Shown here in pieces: positions 23,799 to 32,878 of a stretch of 64,000 bases of DNA (position 1 is its first letter; each line of letters opens with the position of its first letter). The DNA is taken from NCBI RefSeq assembly GCF_009931655.1, contig NZ_CP047984.1, forward strand, positions 3,985,001 to 4,049,000, written 5' to 3'. The notes below the pieces were generated by a model. It worked only from the letters and a program-made list of their open reading frames with translations. It did not search any database and had not been told where the DNA came from. The stretch is from Pontibacter russatus (GTDB lineage: Bacteria; Bacteroidota; Bacteroidia; Cytophagales; Hymenobacteraceae). The position numbers and the translations under genes are program-made.

Positions 23799-25220
23799 TT
23801 AGTAGCCGGGGTTTTGCGTCAGGCTGGGGTTCACCTCGATCTGCTGCAGCGGGATGGGCCACAGGTTGCGGAAGGCTTCGCCGTCCTCCTCACAGAACCC
23901 GAGCAAGTCGCAGGTCAGGTTGTAGCGCTTCAGGTCCATCAAGCGCAGTCCCTCGCCGACGAACTCCAGGCGGCGCTGCTCCAGTATTTCCTCCAGCGCC
24001 TCTGCGTTGGTAAGCGCCTCTACAGGAAGCAGGCCGGCTCTCTCACGCACCAGGTTGATGTCTGAAATCACTTCGGGGCTTGCCGCCGCAGCCGCGTCGG
24101 CCATGCGCGCGCGCGCCTCTGCCCGAATCAGGTACACCTCGGCCAGCCGCAGCACGATCACGTTGTCGGCGTTGTTGGTGACATCATCATATTTGATGAG
24201 CCGGCGGCTGTTCCGCTCAAAGCGCGTGGTGGCCTCGAAACGCTCGTCTGTGTAGACGGTCGTGTCCGTCACCGTTGTTCCATCTGCCGTCACCCGCTCG
24301 GTCACGACAGTGTCGGCCTGCGCCGCAAAGGCTTCGTAAACATCCTCGCTCACATAGAACCGCTGGCCCGAAGAGGTAGGGTCGGAGGCGGTGCCCAGGG
24401 CGTTCGGGTCGTTCAGCGTGAAGTTCAGCTCGAAAATCGCCTCCGGGCCTCCTTCCTGTGTAAACAAGGCGCCGAAATCCTCCACCACCTCATAGGCGCC
24501 GCTGTTAATTACCTCTGAGGCTTCGGCCTCCGCTGCCGCATAGTCACCCTGCTGCAGGTACACGCGCGCCAGCAGGGCCGCGGCCGCCAGGCCGGTGGCC
24601 CGCTCGTTTCCCCCGGTGCCCTCCAGGGCGGCTTTTGCGTCCTGCAGGTCCGCGATGATGGCCGCATATACCGCTTCCTCTGTCGCCCTTGGCAGGCTCT
24701 GGATTTCTGCTATCGTCGTGGTCGGGCTGGTCACCACCGGCACGCCGCCAAAGACTTTCAGCAGGTCGAAATGGGCCAGGGCGCGGATAAACTTCATCTC
24801 GCCCACAATTCCGGCACGCTCCGCTTCAGTTATCTCGGAGTTCCCCGCCAGGCGCTCCGCGTCCCGAATCACGATGTTGGCCCGGTTGATGGCGGTGTAG
24901 ATGGCGGCCCATGTGCTGGCAATCTGGAGGTTAGAGGCGTTGATGCGCTGGCTGGCCACCTCCCTGTCTGTGGTGAATGTGCCGGAAAACGTCAGGTTAT
25001 CGGCGTACAGGCCCTGGTACAGCAGGTAACGGAAGCCATAGTAATCCTGGTCCTGCAGGGCACTGTAGGTCCCGAGTGCGGAGCGGTCCAGCGTGGTGAA
25101 ATCAACAACGGCCCCTTCGGCCTCTATGGCCGTGGTGGGCTCCACCTCCAGCACCTCCTCGCAGCCTGCGAAGGAGAAAAGGCCGAGCGCGGCTATCAGT
25201 ATGGTTGAATATTTTTTCAT
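23799..25220 (-). CDS. SusD/RagB-family nutrient-binding lipoprotein
   Basis: A 473-residue surface lipoprotein (lipobox FSFAGCEEV). It carries the SusD/RagB fold: N-terminal TPR-like region with YGFRYLLYQGLYADN, IYTAINRANIVIRDAE, the conserved AEVYLIRAEARARM near 380-393, and the C-terminal RRLEFVGEGLRLMDLKRY followed by LWPIPLQQIEVNPSLTQNPGY, a canonical ending. It caps the SusC barrel encoded upstream and captures its substrate. Same operon as susC, separated by 19 bases. No degradative enzyme or sugar-specific regulator is adjacent, so the substrate is unknown. Confidence 0.95.
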   Translation of the reverse strand: MKKYSTILIAALGLFSFAGCEEVLEVEPTTAIEAEGAVVDFTTLDRSALGTYSALQDQDYYGFRYLLYQGLYADNLTFSGTFTTDREVASQRINASNLQIASTWAAIYTAINRANIVIRDAERLAGNSEITEAERAGIVGEMKFIRALAHFDLLKVFGGVPVVTSPTTTIAEIQSLPRATEEAVYAAIIADLQDAKAALEGTGGNERATGLAAAALLARVYLQQGDYAAAEAEASEVINSGAYEVVEDFGALFTQEGGPEAIFELNFTLNDPNALGTASDPTSSGQRFYVSEDVYEAFAAQADTVVTERVTADGTTVTDTTVYTDERFEATTRFERNSRRLIKYDDVTNNADNVIVLRLAEVYLIRAEARARMADAAAAASPEVISDINLVRERAGLLPVEALTNAEALEEILEQRRLEFVGEGLRLMDLKRYNLTCDLLGFCEEDGEAFRNLWPIPLQQIEVNPSLTQNPGY

Positions 25221-25239
25221 GGTTGTCTTTCTTTATCTC

Positions 25240-28200
25240 TTATAAACCAAGGTTGATACCGAATGTGATTGTCCTGGTCTGCGGGAAGGTGTAGAAGTCC
25301 ACGCCGAGGGTGGTGTTGGATGTGCCGGCGTAGTTCACCTCCGGGTCAAAGCCCGGGTAATCGGTGAAGGTGAGCAGGTTCTGCGCCTGGGCATAGAGGC
25401 GCAGGCTTCTCAGTTTAACGCGCTCTGTTAAAGCGGAGGGCACCGTGTAGCCCAGCACCAGGTTCTTGACGCGGGTGTAGGAGCCGTCATATATAAAGCG
25501 CGAAGAGTTGCTGCGGTTGTTGTCGTTGAAGTCGTCCACAGTGGCTCGCGGCACGTCGGTTATATCCCCCTCTTTCTGCCAGCGGTCGCCCACCAGCGAG
25601 AGCATGTTGTCGTCGAGGTAGTCGTTGCCCAGGTGCTGCTGGTACTGGTGCGCGGGGTTGGCAATCTGGCCGCCCACGGAGAACTGCAGAAACACGCTCA
25701 TGTCAAGGCCTTTATACCGGAAGGTGTTCGTGAAGCCGCCCACATAGTCGGGCTGCGCATCGCCGATTATGGTCAGGTCATCGTCGGTGAGGATGCCGTC
25801 CGGCTCGCCGTTGGGGCCGCTGATGTCGCGGAAGTTCACGTCACCGGCCTGGGCACCCTGCTCCTGACGGGAAACGGGCACTTCATCGGCTGTGCTGTAT
25901 ATGCCGTCCGTCAGGAAGCCGTAGAACGTGCCGATCGGCTCGCCCTCGCGCAGCACAAGGGAGTTACCGCCGAAGCCGTAGAAGATATCCTGGCCCTCGT
26001 ACAGTTCCGTCACCAGGTTCCTGTTGAACGCGATGTTGAAATCCGAAGACCAGTTGATGCCGTCTGCGCCGCCGTCCACGTTTACGGTGTTCAGGGCCAG
26101 CTCAAAGCCTTTGTTCTCGGTGGCGCCGATGTTCGACTGGTAGCTGGCGAAGCCGTTCTGGGTGGCTATCGGGCGTGAGAACAGCAGGTCGTCCGTTTTC
26201 TTGATATAGTAGTCTACCGCCAGGTTGATGCGGCTGTTGAGGAAGCCGATGTCGGCGCCCACGTTCAGTTGCCTGGTCGTTTCCCACTTCAGGTCCGGGT
26301 TCGGGATTTGGGTGAGGGTGATGCCCGGCAGGTCCTGGTAATTGGCACCCGTCACCAGGGCCTGGTAGCTGAAGTTCCCGATTTCCTGGTTGCCCGTGAT
26401 GCCGTAGGAGGCGCGCAGCTTCAGTTCGCTCAGCAGGTCTATATCCGCCATAAACGCCTCCTCAATCAGCCGCCAGCCGGCAGACACCGACGGGAAATAA
26501 CCGAAGCGGGTGTTCTCGCCGAAGCGGGAGGAGCCGTCGGCGCGGAAGTTGAGGCCCAGCAGATACCTGTCGCGGAAGCTGTAGTTCAGGCGGCCGAAGT
26601 AGGACAGCAGCACGCTCTCGGTCAGGGAGCTCGAGCCGTCGTCGATGCGGGCGGCACTTTCGAGGTAGCGGAAGCGCTCTCCGGGGAAGCCCTTTCCGGT
26701 CACATAAGAGGCCGTCAGGTCATTTTTCTCCACGCTGGTTCCGATTACCGCAGATACGTTGTGGACCTCGCCATATACCTTGTCGTAGCTGAGCGTGGAC
26801 TCCAGCAGCAGCTTGGTGGCGGTGGTGGTGGCGTTGGTGCCCTCGCCGCCGGTGGCGGTGGAGAAAGAGCCGGGGTAGTTGGTCGGGGTGTAGCGGCGCT
26901 CGTCTATGTTCAGGGCGTCGTAACCGCCCTTTACCTGCAGGGCGAGGCCTGGCGTCAGGGTGTAGCGGGCGAAGACGTTGCCCAGGGCGCGCAGGCTCGT
27001 GGTGGCGTCGTCGTTCTCTGTGCCCTCCGCCACCGGGTTGGTGTAGAAGTAGTTCGGCCGGGTGTAGCCGCCGTCCGGGTAGTAAACAGGGAAGATGGGA
27101 GAGGCCGCCAGGGAGTTCGCGAACGGGCCATACAGGGTGTTGTCGCTCACGATGCGGTTGTTTTCGGAGCGGCTCAGCTGAATGCTGGCGCCGAAGGTCA
27201 GCCTGTCGTTCACGTTGTGGTCCAGGTTCAGGCGGGTGGAGTAGCGCTTGTACTCACTGCCGATGACGATGCCATCCTGGTCGAAGTAGTTGCCGGATAT
27301 ATAGTAGCGCGTTTTCGCGTCGCCCCCGCTCAGGGAGAGCTCGTAGTTCTGGATGGCGGCGGTTCGTGTTACCTCATCCACCCAGTCGGTGTTGGTGAGC
27401 TCGAAGTCCCGCTGGTCTCTCAACACGTTTCCCTCTTCGTCCAGCCCGAAATAATTGTCGTAATAATACCACTCCAGGAAGTCATCGAAGGTGGCGCCTG
27501 CGTCCAGGATGCCATCGTTCACGTACGCTTCCACCATTATCTCCTTGTACTCGTCGGCCTCCAGGAAGTCCGGCTTCTTCCACATGTTCTGTGTGCCGCC
27601 GTAGGCGTTGAAGTTGATCTGCGTCTTGCTGTTGGACCCGCGCTTGGTCGTGATCAGCACCACGCCGTTGGCGGCCCTGGAGCCATATATGGCGGCGGCC
27701 GAGGCGTCCTTCAGAATGTCGATGGAGGCAATGTCGTTGGGGTTGAGGTCGGCGATGGCATTCACGCTCTGGCCGCCATAGTCCAGTTGCGAGTAGTCGC
27801 CTGTGGTCAGCGGCACACCGTCCACCACGTAGAGCGGCTGGTTGTCGGCAGAGATGGAAGTGGCCCCGCGCACGCGCACGCTGATGCCCGCCCCCGGCGT
27901 ACCCGAGTTCTGGGAAATCTGCACACCGGCGGCGCGGCCCTGCAGCGCCTGGTCTACGCTCACCACCGGAACGCTGGCGAGCTCTTCGGCGGTCACTTTG
28001 GCGGTGGCACCGGTTACCTCGCGGCGCTCCTGGGTGCCGTAGCCGACCACCACCACTTCCTGCAGTTGCTCGTTATCAACCGGCAGGGCCACATTCACAA
28101 TGCCCGACTGGCTTATCGCCTGCTCTACCGTTTCGTAGCCTATAAACCGGAACACCAGGACGGCCCCCTCAGCGGGAACATTCAGCATATAAGAGCCGTC

Positions 28201-28371
28201 TGCGCCGGTGGTGGTGCCCACGGTGGTTCCTTTCACAATCACTGCCACGCCGGGCAGCCCCTGCGACGTGCTCTGGTCGGTCACCGTACCAGACACAGTC
28301 CGGCCCTGCGCATAAGCCTGCTGCAGCAGGACGAGCACCAGCGCAAAACTCAAGAGTAGAATTCTCTTCAT
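25240..28371 (-). CDS. SusC/RagA-family TonB-dependent outer-membrane transporter
   Basis: A 1043-residue TonB-linked transporter with signal peptide (LLSFALVLVLLQQAYAQG). Residues about 22-105 are the carboxypeptidase-regulatory-like domain typical of SusC (RTVSGTVTDQSTSQGLPGVA). The plug follows with VVVVGYGTQERREVTGA, ALQGRAAGVQISQNSG, then DASAAAIYGSRAANGVVLIT. The barrel extends to the terminal TITFGINLGL. It imports oligosaccharides or peptides with the SusD partner, powered by TonB. No FecR/ECF sigma pair or SusR-like regulator lies next to it. Confidence 0.96.
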   Translation of the reverse strand: MKRILLLSFALVLVLLQQAYAQGRTVSGTVTDQSTSQGLPGVAVIVKGTTVGTTTGADGSYMLNVPAEGAVLVFRFIGYETVEQAISQSGIVNVALPVDNEQLQEVVVVGYGTQERREVTGATAKVTAEELASVPVVSVDQALQGRAAGVQISQNSGTPGAGISVRVRGATSISADNQPLYVVDGVPLTTGDYSQLDYGGQSVNAIADLNPNDIASIDILKDASAAAIYGSRAANGVVLITTKRGSNSKTQINFNAYGGTQNMWKKPDFLEADEYKEIMVEAYVNDGILDAGATFDDFLEWYYYDNYFGLDEEGNVLRDQRDFELTNTDWVDEVTRTAAIQNYELSLSGGDAKTRYYISGNYFDQDGIVIGSEYKRYSTRLNLDHNVNDRLTFGASIQLSRSENNRIVSDNTLYGPFANSLAASPIFPVYYPDGGYTRPNYFYTNPVAEGTENDDATTSLRALGNVFARYTLTPGLALQVKGGYDALNIDERRYTPTNYPGSFSTATGGEGTNATTTATKLLLESTLSYDKVYGEVHNVSAVIGTSVEKNDLTASYVTGKGFPGERFRYLESAARIDDGSSSLTESVLLSYFGRLNYSFRDRYLLGLNFRADGSSRFGENTRFGYFPSVSAGWRLIEEAFMADIDLLSELKLRASYGITGNQEIGNFSYQALVTGANYQDLPGITLTQIPNPDLKWETTRQLNVGADIGFLNSRINLAVDYYIKKTDDLLFSRPIATQNGFASYQSNIGATENKGFELALNTVNVDGGADGINWSSDFNIAFNRNLVTELYEGQDIFYGFGGNSLVLREGEPIGTFYGFLTDGIYSTADEVPVSRQEQGAQAGDVNFRDISGPNGEPDGILTDDDLTIIGDAQPDYVGGFTNTFRYKGLDMSVFLQFSVGGQIANPAHQYQQHLGNDYLDDNMLSLVGDRWQKEGDITDVPRATVDDFNDNNRSNSSRFIYDGSYTRVKNLVLGYTVPSALTERVKLRSLRLYAQAQNLLTFTDYPGFDPEVNYAGTSNTTLGVDFYTFPQTRTITFGINLGL

Positions 28372-28676
28372 GTAAGTTGTTTTTTAGAGTAAAATAGAAT
28401 GGTTAAAAACCTGGGTATATAAAGCGTACTGTTAAATCGAAAATAAAACACCCGGAGCAAAGCGGGGTGCAAATTAGCGAACGGCACACGAATAAAAAAA
28501 CTAATGTAGCTACAGTAACCTTTGTGCTTTGCAGGTGTTGGACAAGGAAGCATCCCTGAGATCCGGCGGGGTGATACGAGCCATATGGCGCTGCGCTCAC
28601 GACGATCGGATGACGGGCCAAAAGGCTCCCAGCAATTGCCCGTGTGCGTTCTTTACAGGTGTTCCTTCCGCTGAAG
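28372..28676. other. Non-coding interval upstream of susC
   Basis: I see no gene in these 305 bases. On the minus strand it must hold the susC promoter, but no clear TAnnTTTG box is found. A small hairpin, CACCCGGAGCAAAGCGGGGTG, lies at about 28450-28470 in the leader. Confidence 0.45.
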
Positions 28677-29282
28677 CTATTCCTGCCCACGCCGGACAAG
28701 CGCATGCACCGCCAGATAGCTGTTGCCGCCGTGGATGCTGGAGCGCCACCCCATCCGTTTTAACTCCCTCCGGATGAAATTGTTCAGTAGACCGTGCGCC
28801 ACCAGCACGGTAGTGCCTTTCTTGTCAGCATCCTCCGCCAGCGTTTCCGCGCATTTGCGGGCCCGCCGCCTCGCCTCCCGGAAGGTCTCGATGCCCTTGT
28901 GGTTGAGACCCAGGAACCACAGGACGCGTGCGGTTACCAGCCACAGCCTGATGGGCAGGCGCAGCAGCGGCAGCGAGAAAATCTTCCGCTCAAATTCCCG
29001 GAAATCGGGGCTCACCTTCAGCAGCACCTGCTCCCCGAAAATGCCTCTGGCCGTCAGCTGAGACCGGATCAGGGTGCTGCAGTAGACCTCCCTGATCTCT
29101 TTGTAGGGAATGGCCTCGTGCTGCAGCACAAACTCCTCCACCTGGGCGGCATCGTAATCTGTTATATACTGGCGGGCGGCTGCGGCATCCGCAAAGCCTT
29201 TCCGGGCCACCATAGGGCGGGCGTGGCGGATCAGGAAAATCCTTGGCTGTGGATAGCTTTTTTGAGGCGCGCGCTTTTCCAA
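28677..29282 (-). CDS. Histidine phosphatase family protein
   Basis: A 201-residue member of the phosphoglycerate-mutase-like (branch 1) superfamily. The catalytic motif is LIRHARPMV (residues about 17-25, with the phospho-accepting histidine). The second catalytic histidine is in VLVAHGLLNNFIRREL (about 156-171). A conserved TLIRSQLTARGIFG ('TSxxxRAxxTA') lies at about 69-82. The substrate is not predictable: sugar phosphates, alpha-ribazole phosphate and proteins are all dephosphorylated by relatives. Stands alone. Confidence 0.88.
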   Translation of the reverse strand: MEKRAPQKSYPQPRIFLIRHARPMVARKGFADAAAARQYITDYDAAQVEEFVLQHEAIPYKEIREVYCSTLIRSQLTARGIFGEQVLLKVSPDFREFERKIFSLPLLRLPIRLWLVTARVLWFLGLNHKGIETFREARRRARKCAETLAEDADKKGTTVLVAHGLLNNFIRRELKRMGWRSSIHGGNSYLAVHALVRRGQE

Positions 29283-29329
29283 TCGGTATGGGCTTGGTTA
29301 TATATGGATAGGGTGTCTAACGATTGAAC

Positions 29330-30070
29330 TCATATATGAACCTTGTCTTGTTTTATATTTTCGAGGTGAAGACTGACTTTTCTATATTTTAAGCTCACGC
29401 CATAAATAGAAATAAGAATAACTGAGAATAACAGCCAATAACTCAAGCTAATCTTGAAGTCCTTCTGATATAGATGATGTAGAATTAGAAAAGTTATAAA
29501 AGTAATAAGAGCAAATCCGAGCTTTAAGCTCAGAATAATGTCCTCAGCCTGACTTATGTCAAATAATCTACTCCTCTGCACTTCAAATCGCCTTTGCTGC
29601 TTTGAAAGTGGTCTCCAACTATCTGCAGACCTTAAGTCAAAGACTCTGTGAATGACCCTCTCCATATCTCTAAAGTTTCTTACTTCGAAATCTGTAAATT
29701 GGTAGACTCTTCCTTCAGTAGATTTTAATTTTATCGATTTATAGTAAATTCTCGCATTTACAGCTAACCACCTGAATCCTATTATATCACTAAAATTATA
29801 AACTCTCCTTTTGAGAAGAAGCGGGTGCAGCACAATTACTTTTTGTTTCTCTTCGTCGATTGTTATAACCTTAGCATACTTCACTATAGCCACAAGCCCG
29901 CCCACGAAAAGTAGCAGCATGAAGAGGGCTGCCAACGAACTTAGGTTTGTTTCAATAACTCCTGACTCTTTAATATCTAAATAAGTGAAATAGGGTACAC
30001 AGCCAAATGCACACAATAATGTAATGCTAAAAAAAACCGTTAGCAACCTGATTCTCGTCTTCGTTCTCAT
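29330..30070 (-). CDS. AT-rich membrane protein of unknown function
   Basis: 246 residues from ATG 30070; the frame extends to 30115 across the end of the acetyltransferase gene. The protein has two N-terminal membrane helices (LTVFFSITLLCAFGCVPYFTY and LAALFMLLLFVGGLVAIVKY), a cytosolic domain of about 100 residues resembling a bacterial PH-like domain (VITIDEEKQKVIVLHPLLLK, KSIKLKSTEGRVYQFTDFEV) and two C-terminal helices. Clearly AT-richer than its neighbours, pointing to transfer or relaxed selection. Function unknown. Confidence 0.7.
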   Translation of the reverse strand: MRTKTRIRLLTVFFSITLLCAFGCVPYFTYLDIKESGVIETNLSSLAALFMLLLFVGGLVAIVKYAKVITIDEEKQKVIVLHPLLLKRRVYNFSDIIGFRWLAVNARIYYKSIKLKSTEGRVYQFTDFEVRNFRDMERVIHRVFDLRSADSWRPLSKQQRRFEVQRSRLFDISQAEDIILSLKLGFALITFITFLILHHLYQKDFKISLSYWLLFSVILISIYGVSLKYRKVSLHLENIKQDKVHI

Positions 30071-30104
30071 ATTGTAAAACAATATACGCAAACTGGCTGC
30101 ACCC

Positions 30105-30692
30105 TCATACCGCAAAGTCCCCGAATACCGTCTGCCTGATGTGTGGCCACTCGGTGCGCAGGATGCTATAATACACAGTGTCGCGGCGGCGGCCGTCGTG
30201 CATCAGGGTGTGGCTGCGCAGGATGCCCTCTTCCGTGGCCCCAATCTTCAGCATGGCTCTGCGCGACCGGGTGTTCAGCGCGTCGCCTTTCAGCTCCACC
30301 CGCTCCATCTGCAGCTCCCCGAAGGCGTGGCGCAGCAGCAGGAACTTGCAATGGCGGTTCAGGCCGCTGCCCCGGTACTCCCGGCTCAGCCAGGTCCAGC
30401 CGATTTCAAGGCGTTTGTCTGGCTCTGAGATGTTGCCGTAACTGGTGCTCCCGGCCAGTCGCCCCGTCGCTTTGTCCTCAATCATGAAGGTGTAGCGTGA
30501 GCCGAGGCGGTAGCCCTCGGTCACCGTCTGCACCCAGGCCTCCAGTTCCTGTGCGTTGCTGATGCGGGTCGGCATATAGCGCCAGATCTCCTCCTCCAGG
30601 GCAATGGCGGCAAGCGCCGGTATATCCTCCTGGCGGAAGGGACGGAGCAGCACGCGCGCGTCCTGCAGCAGGGGTATGTGCTCAAAGCTCAT
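30105..30692 (-). CDS. GNAT-family N-acetyltransferase (RimJ/RimL-like)
   Basis: A 195-residue acetyltransferase of the GNAT/RimJ-RimL type. It has the family pattern: RVLLRPFRQEDIPALAAIAL, YTFMIEDKATGRLAGSTSYG, LEIGWTWLSREYRGSGLNRH with the acetyl-CoA loop R-G-S-G, and VELKGDALNTRSRRAMLKIG. It transfers acetyl to a protein N-terminus or a small amine; the target is unknown. Its end is separated by 34 bases from the AT-rich membrane protein. Confidence 0.9.
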   Translation of the reverse strand: MSFEHIPLLQDARVLLRPFRQEDIPALAAIALEEEIWRYMPTRISNAQELEAWVQTVTEGYRLGSRYTFMIEDKATGRLAGSTSYGNISEPDKRLEIGWTWLSREYRGSGLNRHCKFLLLRHAFGELQMERVELKGDALNTRSRRAMLKIGATEEGILRSHTLMHDGRRRDTVYYSILRTEWPHIRQTVFGDFAV

Positions 30693-30934
30693 CCGGTTTA
30701 TCGGTGTGATTTAGGATTTTCTCTATCAGGGCCGAAGGAGCCGCTGCGGCCTTCAAAATACTTAAATTTTTGTGGCAGCTGCAAATGGTTCATAATAGGA
30801 GGATTACAGTAAAATTAGGCAGTTTTTATATAGCGCTATAAAAGCATCTACAACCCTCCCCGCTAGTCCTACGTTTTAGCTACCAGACAAGGATTTAACT
30901 ATTTATATATAGAGTCTCGAATTAAACAGGCATA

Positions 30935-31639
30935 GTGCAGCACATAAAAGGCAAAAAGGCAGTGGTAAGCGGTGGTGGTTCCGGTATTGGTCGGGCCATA
31001 GTGGACAAGTTGTCTGCCGCCGGTGCCCTTACAGCCGTTGCCGACCTGCATATCCCCGCCAGTCTGCCCACCAGCGCCCATCCCTTTACCTGCGATGTTG
31101 CCTCCGCAACTGCTATAGACTCCCTCTTCGCGGGTGTGCAGGAGCGGCTCGGAGCGCCCGATATACTTATTTGCAGCGCGGGGCGCGGCATCCACGAAAA
31201 GCTGACAGAGGGCGACCCGGAGAAGTGGCGGCAAATCATCGACACCAACCTGCTGGGCGCGCTCCGGATGATACGGGCCTTTGTGCCCGGCATGCTGGCG
31301 GCGGGCCACGGCGATGTGGTGCTGGTGTCGTCTGTGTCGGCGGGGCAGGCCTATCCCTACGGCGGTATATATGCCGCCACCAAATCAGCCCTGGAGGTGG
31401 TGGCCGAAACGCTGCGCCAGGAGGTGTTGCCCCACGTGCGGGTAACGGTAGTGGCGCCTGGCGTTACGGACACCGCTTTTTTTCAGAACACCATTTCCGG
31501 ATTTCACACGGCGGAGGACATCGGCTACGGCACCATCGCGGCGGATGACGTGGCGGACGCCGTGCTATATGCCCTGAGCAAGCCGCCGGGCGTTTCCGTC
31601 AACCACATCACGCTCAGGCCCACGGCCCAGCCTTTCTGA
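30935..31639 (+). CDS. Short-chain dehydrogenase/reductase
   Basis: A 234-residue classical SDR starting at GTG 30935 (MQHIKGKKAVVSGGGSGIGR). NAD(P) motif GGGSGIG (about 13-19); catalytic Ser in VLVSSVSAG and Tyr/Lys in YAATKSAL (about 147-154). Cytosolic. It starts 47 bases before the sugar epimerase gene and may be the first gene of the glycan cluster, oxidising or reducing a sugar intermediate; this is inferred from position only. Confidence 0.9.
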   Translation: MQHIKGKKAVVSGGGSGIGRAIVDKLSAAGALTAVADLHIPASLPTSAHPFTCDVASATAIDSLFAGVQERLGAPDILICSAGRGIHEKLTEGDPEKWRQIIDTNLLGALRMIRAFVPGMLAAGHGDVVLVSSVSAGQAYPYGGIYAATKSALEVVAETLRQEVLPHVRVTVVAPGVTDTAFFQNTISGFHTAEDIGYGTIAADDVADAVLYALSKPPGVSVNHITLRPTAQPF

Positions 31640-31685
31640 GATTTATTTAGACCGAATTGAACATATACCGAACGAAGCATAAACT

Positions 31686-32804
31686 ATGAAAAACAAAATT
31701 CTGATAACGGGAGGCGCCGGCTTTATCGGGTCGCACCTGGCGGATGAACTGCTGAAACAGGGATACGCGGTAAGGGCGCTGGACAACCTGAGCGAGCAGG
31801 TGCATGGCAAAGGCTGTGAGCGGCCGGAGTACCTGCACGAGGAGGTGGAACTGCTGGTGGGCGACGTGCGCAACCCGGAGGACGTGGCGCGGGCCCTGGA
31901 GGGCGTGGACTACGTGTTCCATTTCGCGGCCATGGTGGGCGTGGGCCAGAGCATGTACGAAATCAAGGAGTACACCGACGTGAACAACATGGGCACCGCC
32001 GTGCTGCTGGAGGCCCTCATCAAGAAGCCCGTGAAGAAACTGGTGGTGGCCAGCAGCATGAGCATCTACGGCGAGGGGCTGTATAAAAATGAGACCGGCG
32101 AACTGGTGACGGTGCAGGAGCGCCCGCTGGAGCAACTGAAGGCCTCGGATTGGGAACTGTACGGCACAGAGGGGGAGCCACTGCAGCCTGTTCCGACTTC
32201 AGAGTCTAAAACGCCGTCGCTGTCGTCGGTATACGCCCTCTCCAAATACGACCAGGAGCGCCTCTGCCTGATGGTGGGCCGCGCCTACAACATCCCGACG
32301 GTGGCCATGCGCTTCTTCAACGTGTACGGCACCCGCCAGGCGTTATCGAACCCATATACCGGCGTGCTGGCCATTTTCGCCTCCCGCCTCCTGAACAACA
32401 ATTCCCCCATGATCTTCGAGGACGGGTACCAGCAGCGCGACTTTGTGCATGTGCGCGACGTGGCGCTGGCCTGCCGCCTGGCGATGGAGAGCGAGGCAGC
32501 AGCCGGGAAAGTATTCAATGTGGGCAGCGGCAACAACTACACCATTCAGGAGATAGCCGAAAGGCTGGCCAACGTGATGGACAGGCCGCACCTGACGCCG
32601 GAGGTAACCGGCAAGTACCGCGTAGGCGACATCCGCCACTGCTACGCCGATATATCGCTGGCGAAGGAGGTGCTGGGCTTTTACCCGCAGGTGGAGTTCA
32701 ACGCCGGGCTGGAAGAGCTGGCCAACTGGCTCGAGGGGCAGATCGCGTACGACAGGGTGAACGAGGCAAGCGCCGAACTGGCAGCCCGCGGCCTGACGGT
32801 ATAA
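31686..32804 (+). CDS. NAD-dependent sugar epimerase/dehydratase
   Basis: A 372-residue extended SDR acting on nucleotide sugars. NAD motif TGGAGFIGSHL (about 8-18). Catalytic YALSKYDQE (YxxxK, about 181-189) with SSMSIYGEG before it. A 45-residue segment between strand 5 and the catalytic Tyr is longer than in GalE. C-terminal RVGDIRHCYADISLAKEVLG is a UDP/dTDP-sugar epimerase hallmark. Closest in style to dTDP-L-rhamnose 4-epimerase / UDP-glucose 4-epimerase-like proteins. Part of the glycan cluster; provides a modified sugar nucleotide. Confidence 0.9.
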   Translation: MKNKILITGGAGFIGSHLADELLKQGYAVRALDNLSEQVHGKGCERPEYLHEEVELLVGDVRNPEDVARALEGVDYVFHFAAMVGVGQSMYEIKEYTDVNNMGTAVLLEALIKKPVKKLVVASSMSIYGEGLYKNETGELVTVQERPLEQLKASDWELYGTEGEPLQPVPTSESKTPSLSSVYALSKYDQERLCLMVGRAYNIPTVAMRFFNVYGTRQALSNPYTGVLAIFASRLLNNNSPMIFEDGYQQRDFVHVRDVALACRLAMESEAAAGKVFNVGSGNNYTIQEIAERLANVMDRPHLTPEVTGKYRVGDIRHCYADISLAKEVLGFYPQVEFNAGLEELANWLEGQIAYDRVNEASAELAARGLTV

Positions 32805-32878
32805 TTGGAATAAAATAGAATATAGAATATAAAATAAGAAGCACCCCATCTTATGATATATAAAAAACGAATCACATC

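Noticed and set aside
26269..28359. A 696-codon open frame opposite the SusC gene
   Set aside because: It is the antisense shadow of a well-supported 1043-residue SusC; the composition (Val/Gln/Arg-rich, low hydrophobic order) is typical for shadow frames in GC-rich DNA.
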